Below are positions 1 through 9,945 of a DNA stretch of 41,164 nucleotides, in pieces; within the stretch, counting starts at the first letter, position 1; every line of letters starts with the position of its first letter. A program made the translations under genes and the position numbers. This DNA is from Penium margaritaceum (taxonomy: Eukaryota; Streptophyta; Zygnematophyceae; Desmidiales; Peniaceae): positions 170,944 to 212,107 of the forward strand of contig SZWC01001600.1 in assembly GCA_023375785.1 (NCBI GenBank), read 5' to 3'. A model generated the notes under the pieces. It was given only the letters and a program-made list of their open reading frames with translations, was not told where the DNA came from and ran no database searches.

Positions 1-224
1 TTGTTCTCCGTAGCTGATCTCGGCTACTCTCGAGGCTGCTTGTGGTGCTCGGACGCACCTCTCGCCTCCTCTGTGGTCTCGGTGAGCTCTTGCTGCACCC
101 GGCTTCTCTCGCGTGCTCTCCACGCTCAGCTGCTCTGTCAGCAGCCAGCCATTCTTCGCGGTCACTCTTACCCGCACTCGGGTGACCGTGACTTACAGGT
201 GTTCTCCTCGCTCTCTCTCGGGTC

Positions 225-1049
225 TTGATCACCCTCAATTCCCATCGCAGCTGCTCAGTCAACTGTCTCTCTCTGCTCTCCGTGGCTGCATGTTGCCCTT
301 GGCCTCTCACCTATCCTCTTCCACTCTCGGCTGCCTCTACAGCCGACGCAGCCACCCTGGATTCACCACCACTTGCCGGGCCCCCGGACGAGGAGCTTGA
401 TTCTCCTCGCACTTCAGCACGCTACGTCGACCACGATTGGGAGGACCCTCGAGACTACGACCCTCCTACGCCTCCAGACAACGACACACCACTCTTATCT
501 CGCATGCTCAACTCCTCTTACTGGCAAGAGGATCTGGAGAGAGAAGCTATTGCACGACAGGAAGAGATCAACCGACCGGTGTACACCGCGGACGATCTCC
601 CACCGTCACCTCCTCGTCTCCCAATCATGCAACCGCCAGACGGCAGTCCACCTTCCACCTCTGCATCTGCCACCAACGCCACCGCCGGTCCTCCCCCCAC
701 TGCTGCTGCATCTGCTGAACTGTCACCAGCACCGGAGCTACCAGTCTTCATCCCTAACTTCCAATGCACACAGACTCCATCGGCCTCACGGGGGCCATTC
801 TTGACGCAGCAGTAGGGGCCGCAGCAACCTTCGCTGCCACTGCCTGTGCCTGCAGGGCTCCCACTCAGACTGCCGTGGGCCGTGCGGTCGACGCCTACGC
901 GCATGCAGCAGCTTCTCTTACGCTGCTTACTGCTACTGCGGCAAACATCGCCGCTCAGGTCACAACAGCAGCAGCCCCAGTCGCCACCACTGCCTCATCT
1001 GTCGCTGACGCCATTGCAGTTGCCGTCGGCTCCATCCGAGCCTCCATAG
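225..1049 (+). pseudogene. Open frame in the leader of copia A, upstream of gag; unknown function
   Basis: One frame stays open from 225 to 1049 apart from a single TAG at 813-815. From about codon 45 the product looks like real disordered protein rather than chance: it is acidic and proline-rich, with a charged stretch of Asp, Glu, Arg and Tyr (around 400-600) and then Pro/Ser/Ala- and Gln-rich sequence. I recognise no domain. It ends about 310 bp before the gag ATG and is in a different frame. It could be an accessory ORF of this copia lineage, a captured host exon, or an old N-terminal gag extension. An Ala-rich frame at 764-1423 overlaps its end and is probably a shadow of GCA/GCC-rich sequence. 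The start at 225 is only the first ATG; the coding-like part may begin near 350. Confidence 0.35.
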
Positions 1050-1361
1050 CACCAGCTGTTCTGATCCCCACAGGTGCCCCACGGGAGCTAACTCCACACG
1101 TTGCCACAGAGGTCCTCCTTGCATCTGCATCTACCGCAGTGGCCAGAGCTTCTGACACTAGCCTTCTTTGTTTGACAGTGGCAGCTACAGGGTGGGTGGC
1201 AGTGCTCTTCTCCTCAACAGCAGCTGTGGTGGCTCCTCTCTTTGCCCTGCTGCCCCGTTACTATCTCAGTGAGACCATCCCTGACCCTGCATGCTACACT
1301 CATTTCCTCTCCCCTCTCACCTGTGTTCGTATTCTTGCTTTCGTGCCCCTACCTTTTCACC

Positions 1362-2650
1362 ATGCCCGGGCCAGAGGAAAAACTGGAGGCCTTTCAGGCC
1401 GCCCTCATCGAGTCGCAGGCTGAGCTCCGAAAAGCGTAGGATGAGCTTGACCGTGAGCGGGACGCACAACAGGAGTTAGCTGCCAAAGTAGCTGCGCTAG
1501 TTCTTGAGTGTCTCTGCTCTGTCCCAGCTTTTGCTTTAGTTCACCCTGCTCATTACTCAGGGTCTACAGGCTCATCAGCACCACCTGCTGGTGGCGTTGC
1601 CAACGCCTCCTCTCCTTCCCTCTCATCTACAGCGGCCTCTGCTCGTGCTCTCCCACCAACACGGGAGAAAGATTTTGAGACTCCGCCACCGTAATTCACT
1701 TCCAAGCTCACCTTCACATCCTGGGAGACACGCTACAGTACATGGGCTTAGGGTGAGTTGCTGTGCGAGTATTACTCGTCTGCCAAGCCGTCTTTTGTGT
1801 CTCAACCAACAGAGGCTGCCCGTGCTGTGCGGGCCCTCATCAATGCCGGCCCCAAAAATCTTATGAATGACATTGGTACGTACAATGCGGACCCCATCCG
1901 AGGCACCAATGCAGACCCAATGGGTGCCTATGCACTCATCCGCCGCCACAAAATTGTCACTGGGCACGCCGCCCAAAGCGCACTCACTGTTCAGTTCAAC
2001 ACGTTGCAGATGCGGGCGGACGAGACAGCAGATGAGAACTGGGTACACAGCCTGCGCTTACTACGGGACCTTGGCAAGGCCGAACCAGGCCCTCTCTCCG
2101 CATGTATGTCCATTGTCGCTGGCCTCATCCCCGAGCTGTGTGACCTATATCTTCATGTCTCATAGGCAGAGCTTGAGCTCCTTGCCTCTGCGACTGTCCC
2201 TGCTGATTCCCCACCGGGGATTGGTCCTCTCTTTGACTTCACTGCTATGCGTCTCACTGACTGATGGAACTCTCTCCAGAACAAGCGCATGCATCGCACC
2301 GCCATTGCACCAGTCACTACCTCCTCACCCTCCGCTTTCGCTGCAGCATCTTCCACTGCTTCCTCCTTTCAGGCCTCAGTCCACTCCACACAAGCTGCCC
2401 CGCGAGGGGGAAGAAATGGCTCCAACTCCGGCAGTGGTGGTGGTCGTGGGGGCAGAGGGCGTGGAGGTGGGCGTGGCGGCAAGGGATCTGCCTCCTCTGT
2501 CGCTGATGTCACCTGCTGGAACTGCGACGCCACCGGCCACTCTACGCCCAAATTCCCTGCTTCCTACGACGATGCACGGCTTGCCTCCTCCATGCGTGCT
2601 CATTGGGCCGACACCGGTGTCACTGCCTCCTGTGCTACTACCACCATGAC
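1362..2650 (+). other. Gag region of copia A with damaged zinc knuckle
   Basis: The capsid-like part holds an N-terminal charged helix (1362-1500), a Ser/Ala/Pro-rich linker, and an alpha-helical segment (1758-2160) with the Arg-Ala-Asp-Glu-Thr and Trp-Val-His-Ser-Leu-Arg patterns typical of the UBN2/retrotrans_gag core of plant Copia. A Gly/Arg-rich RGG-like basic stretch (2400-2490) comes just before a zinc knuckle at ~2514-2560. The knuckle reads C-x2-C-x4-H-x4-F: the last Cys of the CCHC motif is Phe, so nucleic-acid packaging by this Gag would be impaired. Five in-frame stops lie within the region. Confidence 0.8.
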
Positions 2651-3149
2651 CGTCGCGTCTTCCTCATCCTCCTCATCTGCCTTGGCCCTGACTACTACAC
2701 TCGCTCCGCTCCAGCCAACGTCGCCTGCAACCAGCCCCTGGGGCTGGGTGCCACCACCGTCTGGCCCTCCTTACTACGGGCCCCCGTCCTCCCACTACTC
2801 CGTTCCTCACTGGACTCGTGACGATGGCCACTACTCTGACTGCTCATCTGACCGCTCCTCCGAGCGTTCCTCTGATTGCCGAGACAAGGACCGCACTCTG
2901 GAGTGTCGATTGGTCGAGCTTCTTCATCTACGCTCTCAGGGAGGTGAGAGTGTGAGTGGCCATTCCTGTGTCTCTGCTTATGAGTCGGATGTCACTCTCC
3001 GTGGTTCTGCCTTTGGTGGTGTGCAAGGGGAATTGCCTGATGATTGTGTTTGGATTGAACACTGGCAGTCTCACACGTTACCCTCACGTCTTGGTCATTT
3101 CACCTCTTCCTCTGTTCGTGGTACCCTGGCTGGCTGTTTGGTTCTTCCT

Positions 3150-3770
3150 TCAACTCGTGCCTCACCTAGCCTCTGGATCATTGATTCCGGTGCCACACAT
3201 CACATGACCTCTTGTTGTTCCTCCTTCGTGTCCCTCGGGCCCGTTCAGTCTGTGCGTTCTGTACGAACTGTCTCTGGCCAGCTTCTCCCCGTTCAAGGTG
3301 TTGGTGTCGTCCATTATGTTGGCCCCGACGGCACGGTCTATCTGCCCGACGCCTTGTACGTCCCTGACCTTGAAATCAGTCTACTCTCTGTGACCACCCT
3401 TGACGATCAGGGCATGGACTTCTCGTCTAGCCGCAGCCTTGCTTCCATCTCACTCCGCTCTTCTGGCCGTGTCGTGCTACGTGGTGTGCACTACGATTGC
3501 TTGTTCCGTGTACCGCTCACGTTGCCCTCATCTTTCGCTGCTTCTGCTTTTGTTCACGTCGCTCCTTCGCTGCCCCTTGATCACACTGATCTCCTGCATC
3601 GTCGCCTTCATCACATTCACACTGCCGTGATCCAGCGCCTTCTTCGCCTTCAGCCTGCACACGGCCTTGACCCTGCCACTTTCTCTCCTCCCTGCACATC
3701 CACCTGCCTTGACTGTGCAAGTGGCAAAATGCACCGCTCACCCTTCTCCACCTCTGAATCCACTACCTCG
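3150..3770 (+). other. Copia A aspartic protease and GAG-pre-integrase (HHCC) domains
   Basis: The protease motif Trp-Ile-Ile-Asp-Ser-Gly-Ala-Thr-His-His-Met, with its catalytic Asp at 3183-3185, is the hallmark of plant Copia proteases that cut Gag-Pol. A Pro-Asp-Leu-Glu-Ile-Ser-Leu-Leu-Ser-Val block follows (~3360-3395). The GAG-pre-integrase zinc domain lies at ~3580-3765: Leu-Leu-His-Arg-Arg-Leu-His-His supplies the two His, and Cys-Leu-Asp-Cys-Ala-Ser-Gly-Lys the two Cys. This whole part is uninterrupted in one frame and is the best preserved section of the element. Confidence 0.88.
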
Positions 3771-4470
3771 CACCTACTTGATCTGGTGCATGCCGATGTC
3801 ATGGGCCCGTTGCCACAGGAGTTCCTTGGTGGCATTGGGCGTTATGTCCTGTGTCTCACTGATGACTACTCCCGCTACCGTTGGGTTTTGCCCTGCGGCA
3901 CAAGAGTGAGGTCACCGATGTCCTTGAATCCTGGCTCCCACAGGCCGAGCAAGCTTGTCGCCGGTCCTTGCGCGTGTTTCGCGGCGACCGTGGTGGTGAG
4001 TTCTTTGGTCCCACGTCTCGCTTCCTTGAGTCCCGTGGCATGCGACTTGAATCCTCTGCACCCTACACTCCACAACGAAATGGTGTGTCGGAATGCTGGA
4101 ACCGCACTCTTGCTGATGGGGTTCGTTCTTTGCTCTCTGCCTCCGGTCAGTCTCCTCTCTTCCCCTTTGAGGCTATGTCCTACATGACCTGGGTCTGGAA
4201 CCACATCTCGCATGGGCCCCTTCCCCACACTGTCACTCCCTTTGAGCGGTGGACTGGCCGACGTGCCAACCTTTGTCTTGCCCGTGTGTGGGGCTGCCTT
4301 GCCTTCGTCTGGGTGCCCACCGACCAACGTGACGGTAAACTGTCCTCTCGTGGTCGCCTGTGGATCTTTCTTGGTGTCTCTCCCTTCTCCAAGGCATGGC
4401 GCTTCTGGGATCCTTCCCGTTGACGTGTCATTGAGTCTCGTGACGCCCTCTTCTTTGAACACCTGTTTGA
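3771..4470 (+). other. Copia A integrase core (rve), frameshifted
   Basis: The DDE catalytic residues can all be found, but in two frames. The first Asp lies in His-Ala-Asp-Val-Met-Gly-Pro (~3790-3805). After a frameshift near 3895, the second Asp lies in Gly-Asp-Arg-Gly-Gly-Glu-Phe (~3985-4005) and the Glu in Asn-Gly-Val-Ser-Glu-Cys-Trp-Asn (~4079-4102). The C-terminal block (Ser-Lys-Ala-Trp-Arg-Phe-Trp-Asp) ends in a TGA at 4421, where element B has Arg at the matching place, fitting a CGA-to-TGA change. The coding trace continues as Val-Ile-Glu-Ser-Arg-Asp-Ala-Leu-Phe-Phe-Glu before the next frame change. Confidence 0.87.
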
Positions 4471-5159
4471 GCGTGACTCTTCACGCTTTGGCGGGGTCCC
4501 TCTCTCCGCCCTTTCGGGATGGGGGTGGTCCTCTACCCTCTGGGCCTGCTGTTCTCCCCTCGAGGCGTCCCTCGGTCCCCTTTGTCTCCTCCCCTTCCAA
4601 GCAGAGTTCTCCTTTGTCTGCGTTCTCCTCACCGGCTTCATCCCCCTCCACGGCTCCCTTGGCCTCACCCAGTCCATCCCCTGGCTCTCCTACCGTCGTC
4701 TCTCCCGTGGCTTCATCCTCTTCTCCTATCCTTGGCGCCATCTCATCGCCTTCCCTTGTTGCCTCAGAGCCAGCTCTTGACTCTTCCTCTTTGCCTGCAC
4801 CGCCTCGTCCCCCTACTCCCTCCTCCTTTGCGTGTCCTCCGTCCATTCCCCCAGTCTCATCCTACACGCGCGGTGGACGTCTCCGGGCTCTCCCTTCGCA
4901 GTCTCACCCTGTCGTCTCTGGTGACCCTGGTCTTCGTGCTCTTGGTCTCACCACCTCTGGCCTGTCTGCAGCAGCGTCTGTCATACACCCCAGCACCGCA
5001 CTCAGCTACTCTCTTGTTGAACAGGAGTTCCACTCAGCTCTGTCCTCATCTGTAGCTGGGTATGTTGCCTCGTGCTTTGCTGCCGCCGGCCTTTCTCCTC
5101 TTCCTCCCAAACCACTAACTGTGCAAGCAGCTCGCACAGCCTCTGACTCCCCGTTGTAA

Positions 5160-5960
5160 GAGCAGGCCATGAAGGCCGAACTCGATGCCCTGTCTGATCA
5201 CGGTGTGTATGAGCTTGTCGACCTCCCACCGGGTCGCAAGGCAGTTGCGGCCAAGTAGATGTACCATCGTAGGCTGAATCCGGATAACACAGTTGAACTG
5301 TACAAGGCTCGTCTCACTGCCAAAGGGTTCTCTCAGATCCCCGGTGTCAACTTTGACAAGACCTTTGCTCCAGTTGGTCGTTACACCACAGCAAGGGCTC
5401 TTCTCAGCCTAGTCGCTCAACATGACTGGGAGCTTGAACACATGGATGTCAACAATGCCTTTCTGCATGGCAAGCTGGATGAAGAGATTTACATGGTCCA
5501 ACCACCTGGCTTCTCTGATGGCACCAACCGGGTTTGGCGCTTACGCAAGGCCCTCTATGGCCTCAAACAGTCCCCACAGTGTTAGAACCAAGAGATCACA
5601 TCTACCCTTGGGAAAGGGGGTTACAAGCGAAGTGCCGTGGATGCGGCACTGTTTCTTGGGCCCCCCACCAAACCACTCGTTGCCATTCTTGTGTATGTGG
5701 AAGGCCTTCTCATTGCTTCTCCCGATGCTATTTCTGTGACGGCCGCCAAGTCTTTGCTTCAAGCAGCATACAAGATGAAGGATCTTGGTCCAGCCCGCGA
5801 CTTTCTAGGAATGGAATTGGAGCGGGATCATGCACGTCGCGTCTTGCATGTGCATCGGGCTGCATATGTCCGTATCCTGGGGGAGCGCTTCGCCCCTCTC
5901 CTTGTTTCCATCCCCATAGCGTCTACTCCCATGACGCCCACTGGTCAATCCCTTCTGAAG
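5160..5960 (+). other. Copia A reverse transcriptase (RVT_2), active-site mutant
   Basis: Conserved RT blocks are present in order: the region around Tyr-Lys-Ala-Arg-Leu-Thr-Ala-Lys-Gly-Phe-Ser-Gln (~5305-5340), Phe-Ala-Pro-Val-Gly-Arg, the first catalytic Asp in Met-Asp-Val-Asn-Asn-Ala-Phe-Leu-His-Gly (~5440-5472), and Leu-Tyr-Gly-Leu-Lys-Gln-Ser-Pro (~5553-5577). The YxDD box at ~5692-5706 reads Tyr-Val-Glu-Gly instead of Tyr-Val-Asp-Asp, which removes both catalytic aspartates. Stops at 5256 and 5583 sit where Trp is expected. The copy is therefore catalytically dead as well as truncated. Confidence 0.9.
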
Positions 5961-6179
5961 TCACCGGAGCCCACAAAGTTGGGGGAGACTGTTGACGTAA
6001 CCGACTACCTCCGTGTCATTAGCTCCTTGATGTACCTTGCCACGACCACACGTGCGGATGTGGCTTTTGCTGTGAACTTTCTGTCTCAGTTCTCTTAGTG
6101 CCCCCGCGAGCGTCACCTCAAGGCAGTGTTGCGAGTAGTGCGGTACGCTCTCTCCACTCCTCGTGTTGGGCTGCACTTT

Positions 6180-6677
6180 TGTGCACAGCCCTCAGTCGTA
6201 CTGGACGGCTTTACAGACAGTGACTGGGCATATGACTCTGATGCTCGCAGCCGTACAGGGTACATTTTTTTGGTTGGTGGCACTGTAGTGTCCTAGAAGA
6301 GTGGCAAGCAAGGGTGTGTAGCATGCAGCACTGCTGAGGCTGAGTAGGTTGCTCTTGGTGCAGGCACGTGTGAAGCTGTCTGGCTGTGTCGTCAGTTGCA
6401 ACAATTGCGTGTTCCCATCCGCTGCATCACTCTGCGTTGTGACAACCAAAGCACAAAAGCCATTGCTGAAAACAGTGGCATGCATCACTCACGCACCAAA
6501 CACATCAATGTGGAGCATCACGTTGTTCATGAATGCATTGCTGCTGGCATCGTCCAAGTCACGTGGGTGGATACACGATCGCAGAGAGCTGAATTTCTCA
6601 CTAAGGCCCTCAGCCGAAACGTCTTCAAAAGTGCTGTGCACTCTGTGGATCTCATCAGTTCGCATGATCCAGGCTGA
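6180..6677 (+). other. Copia A RNase H domain
   Basis: The Copia-type RNase H block begins with Leu-Asp-Gly-Phe-Thr-Asp-Ser-Asp-Trp-Ala (~6200-6230). It continues through Ala-Glu-Ala-Glu with a TAG (6345) where Tyr is usual, then Arg-Cys-Asp-Asn-Gln-Ser (~6430-6450), Arg-Thr-Lys-His-Ile-Asn-Val-Glu-His-His (~6490-6520) and Ala-Glu-Phe-Leu-Thr-Lys-Ala-Leu (~6587-6612). A further stop at 6294 replaces the expected Trp in the Ser-Trp-Lys/Ser segment. The polyprotein ends with a TGA at 6675-6677, about 70 bp before the polypurine tract, as in typical Copia elements. Confidence 0.88.
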
Positions 6678-6746
6678 TTTTCGATGGTTTTTCTCCCTCA
6701 CCTCTTGTGATTCTCTCATGCGTGTGTGGGTTGCTTTTCTGCGAGT

Positions 6747-6756
6747 CATGGGGGAG
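6747..6756 (+). promoter_or_regulatory. Polypurine tract of copia A
   Basis: CATGGGGGAG immediately precedes the TG that opens the 3' LTR. The polypurine tract primes plus-strand DNA synthesis during reverse transcription. The same ten bases precede the 3' LTR of element B at 33664-33673, which supports both the call and the shared lineage. Confidence 0.8.
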
Positions 6757-7250
6757 TGTTGAAGTTCGTTGGCCACTCACAACACTATGTCCTCTTGCAT
6801 CTCACACTCTGTACAGACTAAGTGAAAATGGTCCCACCTGGGGAAGCGTCCGACGTGCCCATCCTGGTTGGAGCCGTTGACTCCCTCAAGCTGCTGCTGC
6901 TGCTGGACCCAGGAATGCCCTCGGGCACAAACGTGACCATTGAATGACTCTCTATGACTTTCTATGACTCTCTGTGATGCGGTAGATGCTAGGGCCCGTA
7001 CATTCTCACTGCTTTGCCCTGCATCATGTTATCTTGCCTTGCATGTGATGGGGGAGCTGCATATGTCCCGGGTGCTGGTCCTTAAGGGGCCACCGTGCCG
7101 GTCTTGGCCGAGCAATGGTGAGTGGCCGCCCTCAGAATATTCCGAGTGGTCGGGCTCGACCCCCGGGTGGCGGCACTAGCCCAACTGAGCGTGATGCTTT
7201 GTGTAGGTGAGTGCTCACTGGTGTGCTCTTACCTCGCTCGTTTCCCCCCA
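6757..7250 (+). repeat. 3' LTR of copia A (right edge uncertain)
   Basis: The repeat begins TGTTGAAG directly after the polypurine tract. Without the 5' LTR in the window its end cannot be fixed; the length given assumes a size near the 491 bp of element B's LTR. It contains a short imprecise tandem repeat of TCTATGACT-like units at ~6948-6980 and a GCTGCTGCTGCTG run at ~6891-6903. I see no clear TATA box or polyadenylation signal that could be called with confidence. Confidence 0.6.
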
Positions 7251-8683
7251 CTAACTTGTCTTGGTTGAGTGCGCAAATTTTCAAGCAAGTTACCGCATCC
7301 ATGGCGTTTCTCGCTCGGTGTGGCTCATTGCATTCACCACCTCACCACACATGGACTAGTCACGTAACTTCCTAGTAACTACAGTGGGTTTGTTGGCCAA
7401 ATGGGATTGAGTAGTGTAACATGGTCACAGTAATTTCCTCATCGCAGATGGAGGGGGACATGAGCAAAACTTACAACAGAGAGAAGGCCAAACAAAATTT
7501 GTGACGGTAGTATTGCGACTATTTTCCTTTTTACGAATGGGAACTTTTCTTAGAGGACAAGAGGCATGAGCAAAGAGGCTTGAGAAGGGGAGGGACAAGG
7601 GATTGAATGCAAGAGGTGGGAAGTTGTAGCCTAAATTGTAGGCCCACAAACTGGTTGTTTGTCATTGCAAAGACAGGGGTGAGAAATTCATTCTTTGAGA
7701 TGTGGGCTCACGCCCATTGGTGGGGGATCATATAGGTTTAGGGAAGCATGAAGAATACTCGATGTTGTGCGGGTGTGGTATCAGACCATAGAGATGGGAA
7801 AGCAGACAAAGCCGTAAAGGGTGGAGAAGGAGGTGATGCGAAGAGTGTGGGGTATGGGGGATCCTGTGTGAAGAAAACACAGCCAAGAGATGGGAAGAGA
7901 TTCAAGGCATCTAGCAACAATGTTGTTGAATCTGTCAAACTATTGAAGAGCCCTGTTGAGCATGAGGGAAGGTAAGAGTAGCAACATAAGGTGAGGCGGA
8001 AGAAACGGAGAAGATGCAATGTGCTAACATAAACATGATGGCATGACTGCGACAGAGGGAGAACGAAGGAGCAAGAGTAATGAAGCAGGGTCAAAGACTA
8101 TGCCCTAACCGAATGGAATGCTTGGTTTGTAGTGTGCCATTGGAGACAAGCACAGAGGAGTAAAAATCAATAGAGCATTGTACGAAGCATGGACGTAGTG
8201 TTGACGGGACCAACAAAGCGTAACAAGGTGAGAGTAGGAAAAATGAGCTAATGGAGTGATGAAAGGATTGTAGCAAGGGGTGTGATGGAACTATTGAGAG
8301 TTAATGAATGAGAAAGCTGATGGTTAGGCACTGGATGATGAGACGGAGAGAGAGCCGGACGGCCAAGTGAAAGCGAAGGCCCAAAGGCCAAAGAGAACGA
8401 AAGATATGAGTAGATGCACAGCATAGTAGTGCTAGATGCAAAGAGTAAAAGAAACTAGTTTTTCCTTAGTAGTATCCTAGCCTATGACAGGCATGCCCAC
8501 GACGAAGATCGGTGGAAGGCATGCAGCCTCAACCACCTTGCTTTTGCTGGTGGTGCTAGATTGTGGGTAGTCACTTTGCGACAACACACAATGACTACTG
8601 CTTGGATGGGTTTGTCCCATGATCTTGACACGACGTAGGGAGAATGTAAAGGAGACGTCCGTCACAAGCTCCCCTTGTTATTG
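7251..8683. other. Purine-rich non-coding stretch, no gene seen
   Basis: From about 7430 to 8460 the + strand is strongly A/G-rich, so its complement reads as long C/T-rich frames that are almost certainly not coding. No conserved domain, RNA gene or clear terminal repeat is visible. The base composition resembles the LTR of the minus-strand element at 14-18 kb, so this may be an old LTR or leader of an unrelated retroelement, but I could not align the two. Confidence 0.4.
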
Positions 8684-9040
8684 TCAAGTAGTGTAGTCCG
8701 TGTAGCTCATTCTGTTAACCTTTGATGCCCATGAGAGATCCATCAAACAGTTAAATGACATCCGCTCCTCCTTTCCCTACATCAGTAATCCATTACTAGA
8801 TTTCAGCAATGATTTGGGTTGCGGCTGGTTTAAGACCCTCTCCAACCCAAGAAAACCAGGTTCATTTTCCATTTCATTCTTACTAGCCTCAGCTAATGGG
8901 ATTCCCCCTGTCAATTCACCTTTTTCATCGTACAAAATCTACCCCGTGAAGCCCTCCACCTCCATCACACACAGTTTTTGGATTTCCTCCAGACCGAAAA
9001 CACTCACGGATGAAAGCAACTGGGCTCGTTTTTGTGCCAT
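8684..9040 (-). pseudogene. Decayed minus-strand coding remnant, unknown family
   Basis: Reading the minus strand from ATG at 9040-9038, one frame runs 119 codons to a TGA at 8684, broken by two TAG codons (codons 34 and 88). The composition between stops is protein-like rather than low-complexity: a charged N-terminus, Phe-Gly-Leu-Glu-Glu-Ile-Gln, then Tyr-Asp-Glu-Lys-Gly-Glu-Leu-Thr-Gly-Gly, and an acidic Asn/Glu/Met stretch before Pro-Gly-Phe-Leu-Gly-Leu. The first TAG could derive from TGG. I do not recognise the family. It may be an exon of a dead gene or part of a transposase. The frame upstream of the ATG contains a stop, so the real start may be elsewhere or across an intron. Confidence 0.3.
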
Positions 9041-9107
9041 TTTCCATTACCATTTGGTGATAACATGGGCATGTGAGGGACAATGACTTCCTCCATAAAA
9101 TCCCCGG

Positions 9108-9392
9108 TCATTTGATTAGTGGAGGCAGTGACAATGAAACACTTGATGAAATAGTATACTTCTTGACAGTGAAGCTAACTCTGTACGTAAAATCTCCGAC
9201 TTCTACACCTCTTTCCACCAAGAATTTCTCAGGACTGCGCAAAGCCAAGGATGCTACCTCATATGGGGGCTTGGATGCGGCTGTCCCAGCTACGTCTCCT
9301 AAGTATCACAGCACAGCAATCACAACTGCAAAGGCTGGCAACAATGACGTGAGAAGTGAATGTACCAAGCACCACCAAGAGATCAATATGTC
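9108..9392 (-). pseudogene. Second minus-strand coding-like remnant
   Basis: One minus-strand frame is open from about 9392 to a TGA at 9110-9108, with a single internal TGA near the middle. The 5' part is hydrophobic (Leu/Ala/Val-rich, like a membrane or signal segment). The 3' part reads as ordinary soluble protein, with Pro-Pro-Tyr-Glu-Val, Phe-Leu-Val-Glu-Arg-Gly-Val-Glu-Val-Gly and Tyr-Arg-Val-Ser-Phe-Thr-Val. It lies just upstream of the remnant at 8684-9040 on the same strand, so both could be exons of one dead gene. No domain is recognised, and a chance open frame cannot be excluded. Confidence 0.2.
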
Positions 9393-9654
9393 TTAATATA
9401 GCCACCAGTTTTTTTAACCAGGCCCCCTCTGTCCTTGACCATGATCCCTGTGCCAAGAGAGAATACGATTAACGATGACATATGCACATCACCAAAGCCA
9501 CCAGCTTCCTCAGCCATGGTAACATTCAGTATAGCCAAATGAACCATCTAGGTCAAGTGTACCGATGACAACATTGTACGACTGAGTATATGGTTTTTTC
9601 ACCTCGTTGAGTACATTTTTTAGAAGATATATAGAGCATTGAAAGCCTCATGCA

Positions 9655-9945
9655 CTAGGAATGAGTGTTTTGAAGAATTTCTATAGGCATGGATGTGTTG
9701 TTTGGGAGAGGGGTGGCTGCACGGATGGGTAGAGGAAGATGATGGGAAATGGATGGAAGCAGGCCTGGCTGGCTTTGCCAGGAGATGGACAATAGGTGAA
9801 ATGGGTGGCATGGGAGGGGGAGTGGGGGGGCAGGAGGAATGGGTGGGCTAAAATGTGGAGGGGTGATAGGAGGCATGGGTGAATAGACAGGTCCATAGGC
9901 TGGAGGCATTAATGCGGTAGGTAAAGGAGCTGTAGCTGGAGGCAT
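9655..9945 (-). CDS. Short proline-rich minus-strand open frame, hypothetical
   Basis: A 96-codon minus-strand frame encodes a Pro-rich start (Pro-Pro-Ala/Pro-Ile-Pro repeats over residues 1-50) and then less biased sequence. A second minus frame is open across the same bases, as is common for C/T-rich DNA. No start context, domain or neighbour supports a function. It could be the disordered tail of an exon or pure composition bias. Confidence 0.15.
   Translation of the reverse strand: MPPATAPLPTALMPPAYGPVYSPMPPITPPHFSPPIPPAPPLPLPCHPFHLLSISWQSQPGLLPSISHHLPLPIRAATPLPNNTSMPIEILQNTHS

Larger units (their letters stand above)
1362..6677 (+). pseudogene. Copia A gag-pol polyprotein, degenerate
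   Basis: A single gag-pol reading frame starts at ATG 1362 (Met-Pro-Gly-Pro-Glu-Glu, then a coiled-coil-like charged segment). It runs in one frame to about 3895 despite stops at 1437, 1692, 1749, 2163 and 2262. A frameshift near 3893-3902, inside integrase, moves it to the frame that reaches a TGA at 4421. A second shift near 4425-4470 leads into the last frame, which holds RT and RNase H and is broken by stops at 5157, 5256, 5583, 6096, 6294 and 6345 before ending at 6677. The total of about 1,770 codons is long for Copia because of an extended Ser/Pro-rich linker between integrase and RT (~4480-5150). Several stops replace an expected Trp or Gln in conserved blocks, pointing to G-to-A and C-to-T changes. 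Confidence 0.92.
1..7250 (+). mobile_element. Ty1/copia LTR retrotransposon A, 5' truncated by window, degenerate
   Basis: The domain order gag, aspartic protease, integrase, reverse transcriptase, RNase H (integrase before RT) defines the Copia superfamily. A leader of at least 1.36 kb precedes gag. No 5' LTR or primer-binding site is visible, so the 5' end probably lies left of the window. At the 3' end a polypurine tract (CATGGGGGAG, 6747-6756) is followed at once by TGTTG, the start of the 3' LTR at 6757. Element B in this window has the same polypurine tract, the same TGTTG LTR start and clearly related protein blocks, so the two belong to one lineage. The right edge (~7250) is a guess because there is no second LTR to compare. 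The element cannot encode an active polyprotein: it has about ten in-frame stops, two frameshifts and a mutated RT active site. Confidence 0.92.

Noticed and set aside
764..1423. 219-codon Ala/Thr-rich + strand frame overlapping the start of gag
   Set aside because: It is in a different frame from gag and from the 225-1049 frame, is composition-driven (GCA/GCC/ACA), and ends inside the gag coding trace.
4180..4846. Minus-strand frames of 121-195 codons opposite copia A integrase and linker
   Set aside because: Antisense shadows of GC-rich sequence with well-supported domains on the + strand.
7738..8094. 118-codon minus-strand frame
   Set aside because: C/T-rich composition, several overlapping open frames, no motif; considered a shadow of the purine-rich stretch.
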